Part shown: positions 60,896-64,000 of the stretch, piece after piece
How positions within the stretch are numbered: position 1 is the first letter of the stretch
How the letters are laid out: every line of letters begins with the position of its first letter
Assembly: GCF_000003815.2 (NCBI RefSeq)
Contig: NC_049989.1
Coordinates: 21,525,888 to 21,589,887 of the forward strand
Length of the DNA stretch: 64,000 bases
Reading direction: 5' to 3'
Origin: Branchiostoma floridae
Lineage: Eukaryota > Chordata > Leptocardii > Amphioxiformes > Branchiostomatidae
Translations under genes and position numbers: made by a program
Notes under the pieces: generated by a model
The model's input: the letters and a program-made list of their open reading frames with translations, nothing else
Databases searched by the model: none
What the model was told of the DNA's origin: nothing

Positions 60896-61729
60896 TAAAA
60901 TTCAACAAATCGCCCAATGAATTCTACAGATAAATAACAGGTATTTGTAACGTTTTGGGAGTTGTACATGTTGCGTCTGAAATTACATCTTTACACCAGG
61001 CATCCATATTCCAAATTAAGAGTCACATAAATCAAATTTTGAGAGCTCTACGGTCGCCGTCACGTGGAAAGTGTGCCTTGGGTCGCCGGAGGCTGACATC
61101 GCTCTGATTACATTGGTACAAAACGCCCTGTCATCCCCGTGGGCTGACACTCCGCTTGGCCAGGCACAAACCTGGCGCATCTGGGCCTGATGAGCGCCAT
61201 TGGAGGCCGCAGTCTAAATGCTACAACCTTTAATGTCTGCTGTCTAATGAAACACACCTGAGGGAGAGACGAGCTTCGCGACTTCTCCGAAATTAGGAGG
61301 TGTGAGTGGAGCTACATCAGACGGGCAGCGCCCGCCCATGGTCGGCTCGGGTTTCTCCGAGCAAATTTCATTCAGCCCATCTTCATCAGGAGCTGCTGTC
61401 TGTCATGCCAATTTATTGTTTTTAAAACTTCAAAGCGCGCAGGAGCGAAACAACTGGAGGTGGCAAAGCTGGAGCTTTCAGTGTGCGGATTAGTGGTGGG
61501 GGTGATGGTTACATACAGGTGTGGCGGGGAGTCATGCTGTGTAGCCTCTTTAGTACCACACAGTAAAAGGTAGAGGGGGTAGTGGGTCAATCATTCACTG
61601 TGTCTAGGGCACGGTATACTGCCCAAGGCTATGGAGGATAGGGAAGGATGGAGGAAGAGAGTGATGGCCGTCCGTGCAACCAGCACGCCCGGATGATGAT
61701 GATATTGGAAGGTGGAGCCCATCTCTCCC
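60896..61729. other. Intergenic, no gene recognised
   Basis: The stretch 61080-61470 is non-repetitive and balanced in composition, unlike its flanks, and could be conserved non-coding DNA. Nothing in the sequence alone proves this. Confidence 0.3.
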
Positions 61730-62040
61730 CTTCTACTGCCGTTTACTTCCCCAACCGAAGTCAGGTACCCATTTTTACACCTGGGTGGAGTGAGGAAAGT
61801 TGTGTGCGCTTCCCAACGGCACAAGATCGGTAGCATTGGGAGGAGGAGCTCATCTCTCCCCTTCCACTGCCTTTTACCTCTCCCCCGAAGGACCCATTTT
61901 TACACCTGGGTGGAGTGAGGAAGGTAGTGGTAAGTGCGTTTCCCAACGGCACAAGATCGGTAGCATGGCAAGAATCGAATCCAGGACCTCTGGGTCCCGT
62001 GCCAGGCACCCTGCGGTTACGCCACACGACCCCACATCAC
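61730..62040 (-). mobile_element. tRNA-derived SINE, family A, with duplicated body
   Basis: On the minus strand the head (TCGTGTGGCGTAACCGC, B-box-like GGATTCGATTCTTGCC) is followed by ACCGATCTTGTGCCGTTGGG and ACTTTCCTCACTCCACCCAG. The body part (CACCCAGGTGTAAAAATGGG) occurs a second time at about 61770, so the copy is either tandemly extended or two SINEs in a row. Confidence 0.65.
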
Positions 62041-62893
62041 ATCGCTAAGCGACGGCACAGCGACTCGACTTGTGGGGCCATTCATGTCATGTTTGAAATT
62101 TGGTGCAAAAATTGAAAGTATAATTTCAAGAACAAGAATCGAAGATGTCTAAAAAAAAACACGTTAATTCGTTAATTCATTTTAAAAATCTAGGAAATTC
62201 GCTGAGCGATCTGTCGGCTCTCTTGGACACAGCACGATCACAATCTTTAGTGGAAAATGGTAGCAGTTTACCTAGAATTCAATTTTACCGTTTGACACTG
62301 TAATAGCAGTTTATAGCTATAGATTGTGACTATTTTCAGAGATTCTGATTTCAACTTCTGTGGGGAAATGGTAGCAGTTTACTTATATTCCATTTAATAC
62401 TGTAACAGCAGCAGCGAGATTGTGACTATTATTAAGAGATTCGGAGCTGCATTGTCTCTATGAGACCAAACCAAAACTGCGACTGTGCAGGCCTCTATAG
62501 CTAATGCAGAACACGGGTCAGTGTTGGCACGGCGACATCCCGCATGCTTCTGTTGTTCCCTGTTGGCAGGGAGGTACATACCGGTGTCCCCGCGAAGGTA
62601 GCGAGGTTCGGGCGGCTGAAGATGTCAACTCGGCAGGACAACTGACGGGGTCACGCCCTCCTCCCCGCCTAGACTTGATTCGAAACAATCCAACAAGTGC
62701 ACACTAAGCGGAATCTGATCTGGTGACATGAAATCAGATCCCAAAAAACTCAAGCATTGAAGATGAAAGAGGTAGACACATTGTCTTCTATGCTGCTTCT
62801 AAAAACGGCCAACCATCCATTCATCCGTACACTTCGAAACGCATTTCAGAGTTCACTGCTGAATGCAACAAATCAGCAATGCCTGGAATGTCA
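62041..62893. other. Intergenic, nothing clear
   Basis: GGAAAATGGTAGCAGTTTAC and a variant occur at 62250 and 62363 in a weak ~110-bp duplication. No gene. Confidence 0.4.
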
Positions 62894-63012
62894 CTAGCCT
62901 GATTAAATCTCGCTTATAGCAGCCCGCCCAACATCCAACATCCGCCGGCCAACGGCCGCGGGGAGGGGCCAGTTACAGCCCTGGACAGCGGAGTTTGTGT
63001 TACACAGACTAG
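62894..63012 (-). mobile_element. Short MITE, CTAG ends, copy 2
   Basis: CTAGCCTGATTAAATCTCGC to CACAGACTAG, the reverse of 41530-41643. AATGTCA stands directly on both sides, a perfect 7-bp target duplication. It is fixed-length and non-coding. Confidence 0.88.
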
Positions 63013-63712
63013 AATGTCACGGCAAGAATAAAAGGCACCAAGAGCAGTGAAATGTGGAACATATAGACTGTCCGGCACCAGAGCTTGTTAGATTACTCAA
63101 TGACGCCTCGTTGAAAATATTTCACTTCTAAACGTTGAAAACATTTCACTTCTAAATCAGGATAGCCCTACTGACAAAGACAATACAAATGGAGCTGAGG
63201 GGTGCCGTTGTTGATACTGTGCATGTTTATGTTTAGTTGTATGTTATATATTGTTTCTGACAAGCATGGCTAGCCTTTTGTGTGAATACTAAAGCCATCC
63301 CTGTAAATTTATATTTCGGCAAACCTGTAGATCTGTTTGTCAGGGTGTTTGAAAAATGGGCACCATCCTCGTGTGAGGCAAGCGACAAGTTCGTCATACT
63401 CAGTTACCATGGTAACGACACTGTGCCCCTGTTTCCACACATGCGCATTTGGGACGCTTGGAGTTGCACTCACCCGACGGCCTTACACACCTAGCGGCGG
63501 GTAGCCGAATTGCATGGGCATCAATCTGGCAGATTTTTTCATCATCTCCAACTGGACAAAAAAAGGATTTTCCGTGATTTTCTTACAAAGAAAAGAAATG
63601 AAACGACTTGGACTCTGGACAACTGCATGACATTTATTGCATTTTGTCGATATCTGAGTGGAAAACGTAGCAGATCGAGCAGAGTTTGTAATGTAAATCC
63701 TTGTTTCAATCC
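63013..63712. other. Intergenic, nothing recognised
   Basis: A short duplicated AACGTTGAAAACATTTCACTTCTAAA-like word lies near 63110-63155. No supported gene. Confidence 0.4.
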
Positions 63713-64000
63713 TGACATCTACATGTATGTTAACATCTACATGTATGTTAACATCTACATGTATGTTAACATCTACATGTATGTTAACATCTACATGTAT
63801 GTTAACATCTACATGTATGTTAACATCTACATGTATGTTAACATCTACATGTATGTTAACATCTACATGGATGTTAACATCTACATGTATGTTAACATCT
63901 ACATGTATGTTAACATCTACATGTATGTTAACATCTACATGTATGTTAACATCTACATGTATGTTAACATCTACATGGATGTTAACATCTACATGTAAGT
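63713..64000. repeat. 18-bp minisatellite, at least 15 copies, runs off the window
   Basis: The unit ACATCTACATGTATGTTA is almost invariant; a few copies have GGATG for GTATG. The period is a multiple of three, so it leaves an endless N-I-Y-M-Y-V frame. It is not coding. Confidence 0.95.

Noticed and set aside
63510-63998. 162-codon frame ending in N-I-Y-M-Y-V repeats
   Set aside because: Translation of the 18-bp minisatellite; the leading part has no recognisable domain.

Overview
This is animal nuclear DNA from one assembled contig. It has multi-exon genes with GT-AG introns, four runs of N, many LINE, SINE and foldback (MITE-like) copies, and dense mini- and microsatellites. The conserved SETD1 exons, an angiopoietin/CNTNAP-like secreted protein and the repeat style suggest an invertebrate chordate, most likely a lancelet (Branchiostoma). 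That assignment is inference and is not proven by any single feature.

Two genes are well supported. (1) Positions 1094-3304 (+) hold the last three coding exons of a SETD1-type (Set1/COMPASS) histone H3K4 methyltransferase, with the end of the N-SET region, the SET domain and the post-SET motif. A LINE fragment (1-720) and a 21-bp minisatellite lie upstream in its intron, and a probable 3'UTR runs to about 4725. (2) Positions 49531 down to 16027 (-) hold one seven-exon gene of 33.5 kb. I assembled it by hand, and every junction has GT-AG and matching phase. It encodes about 1942 residues: signal peptide, furin-like site, angiopoietin-like C-x-Y-T-F and coiled coils, about 36 modules of an 11-residue repeat (V-T-D-x-x-G-x-P), another coiled coil, and a C-terminal fibrinogen-related domain of the CNTNAP/neurexin-IV kind. 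A weaker gene fragment (-) lies at about 52600-53785 around an assembly gap.

Layout: 1-4.7 kb SETD1; 4.7-15.2 kb intergenic, with SINEs, foldback elements and a 58-bp minisatellite; 15.2-16.0 kb a tandem array made from the end of the last exon of gene 2; 16.0-49.5 kb gene 2 with repeat-rich introns; 49.5-64 kb mostly transposon-derived sequence (nested foldback elements, a second LINE fragment, several SINEs) ending in an 18-bp minisatellite.

The most unusual signal is that short pieces of exon plus the adjoining splice site have been tandemly copied next to simple repeats in both genes. It occurs on the acceptor side, donor side and 3' end of SETD1 exons, at the fourth exon of gene 2, at its third-exon acceptor, and eight extra times at its last exon. 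Several copies keep a splice site, a stop codon and AATAAA.
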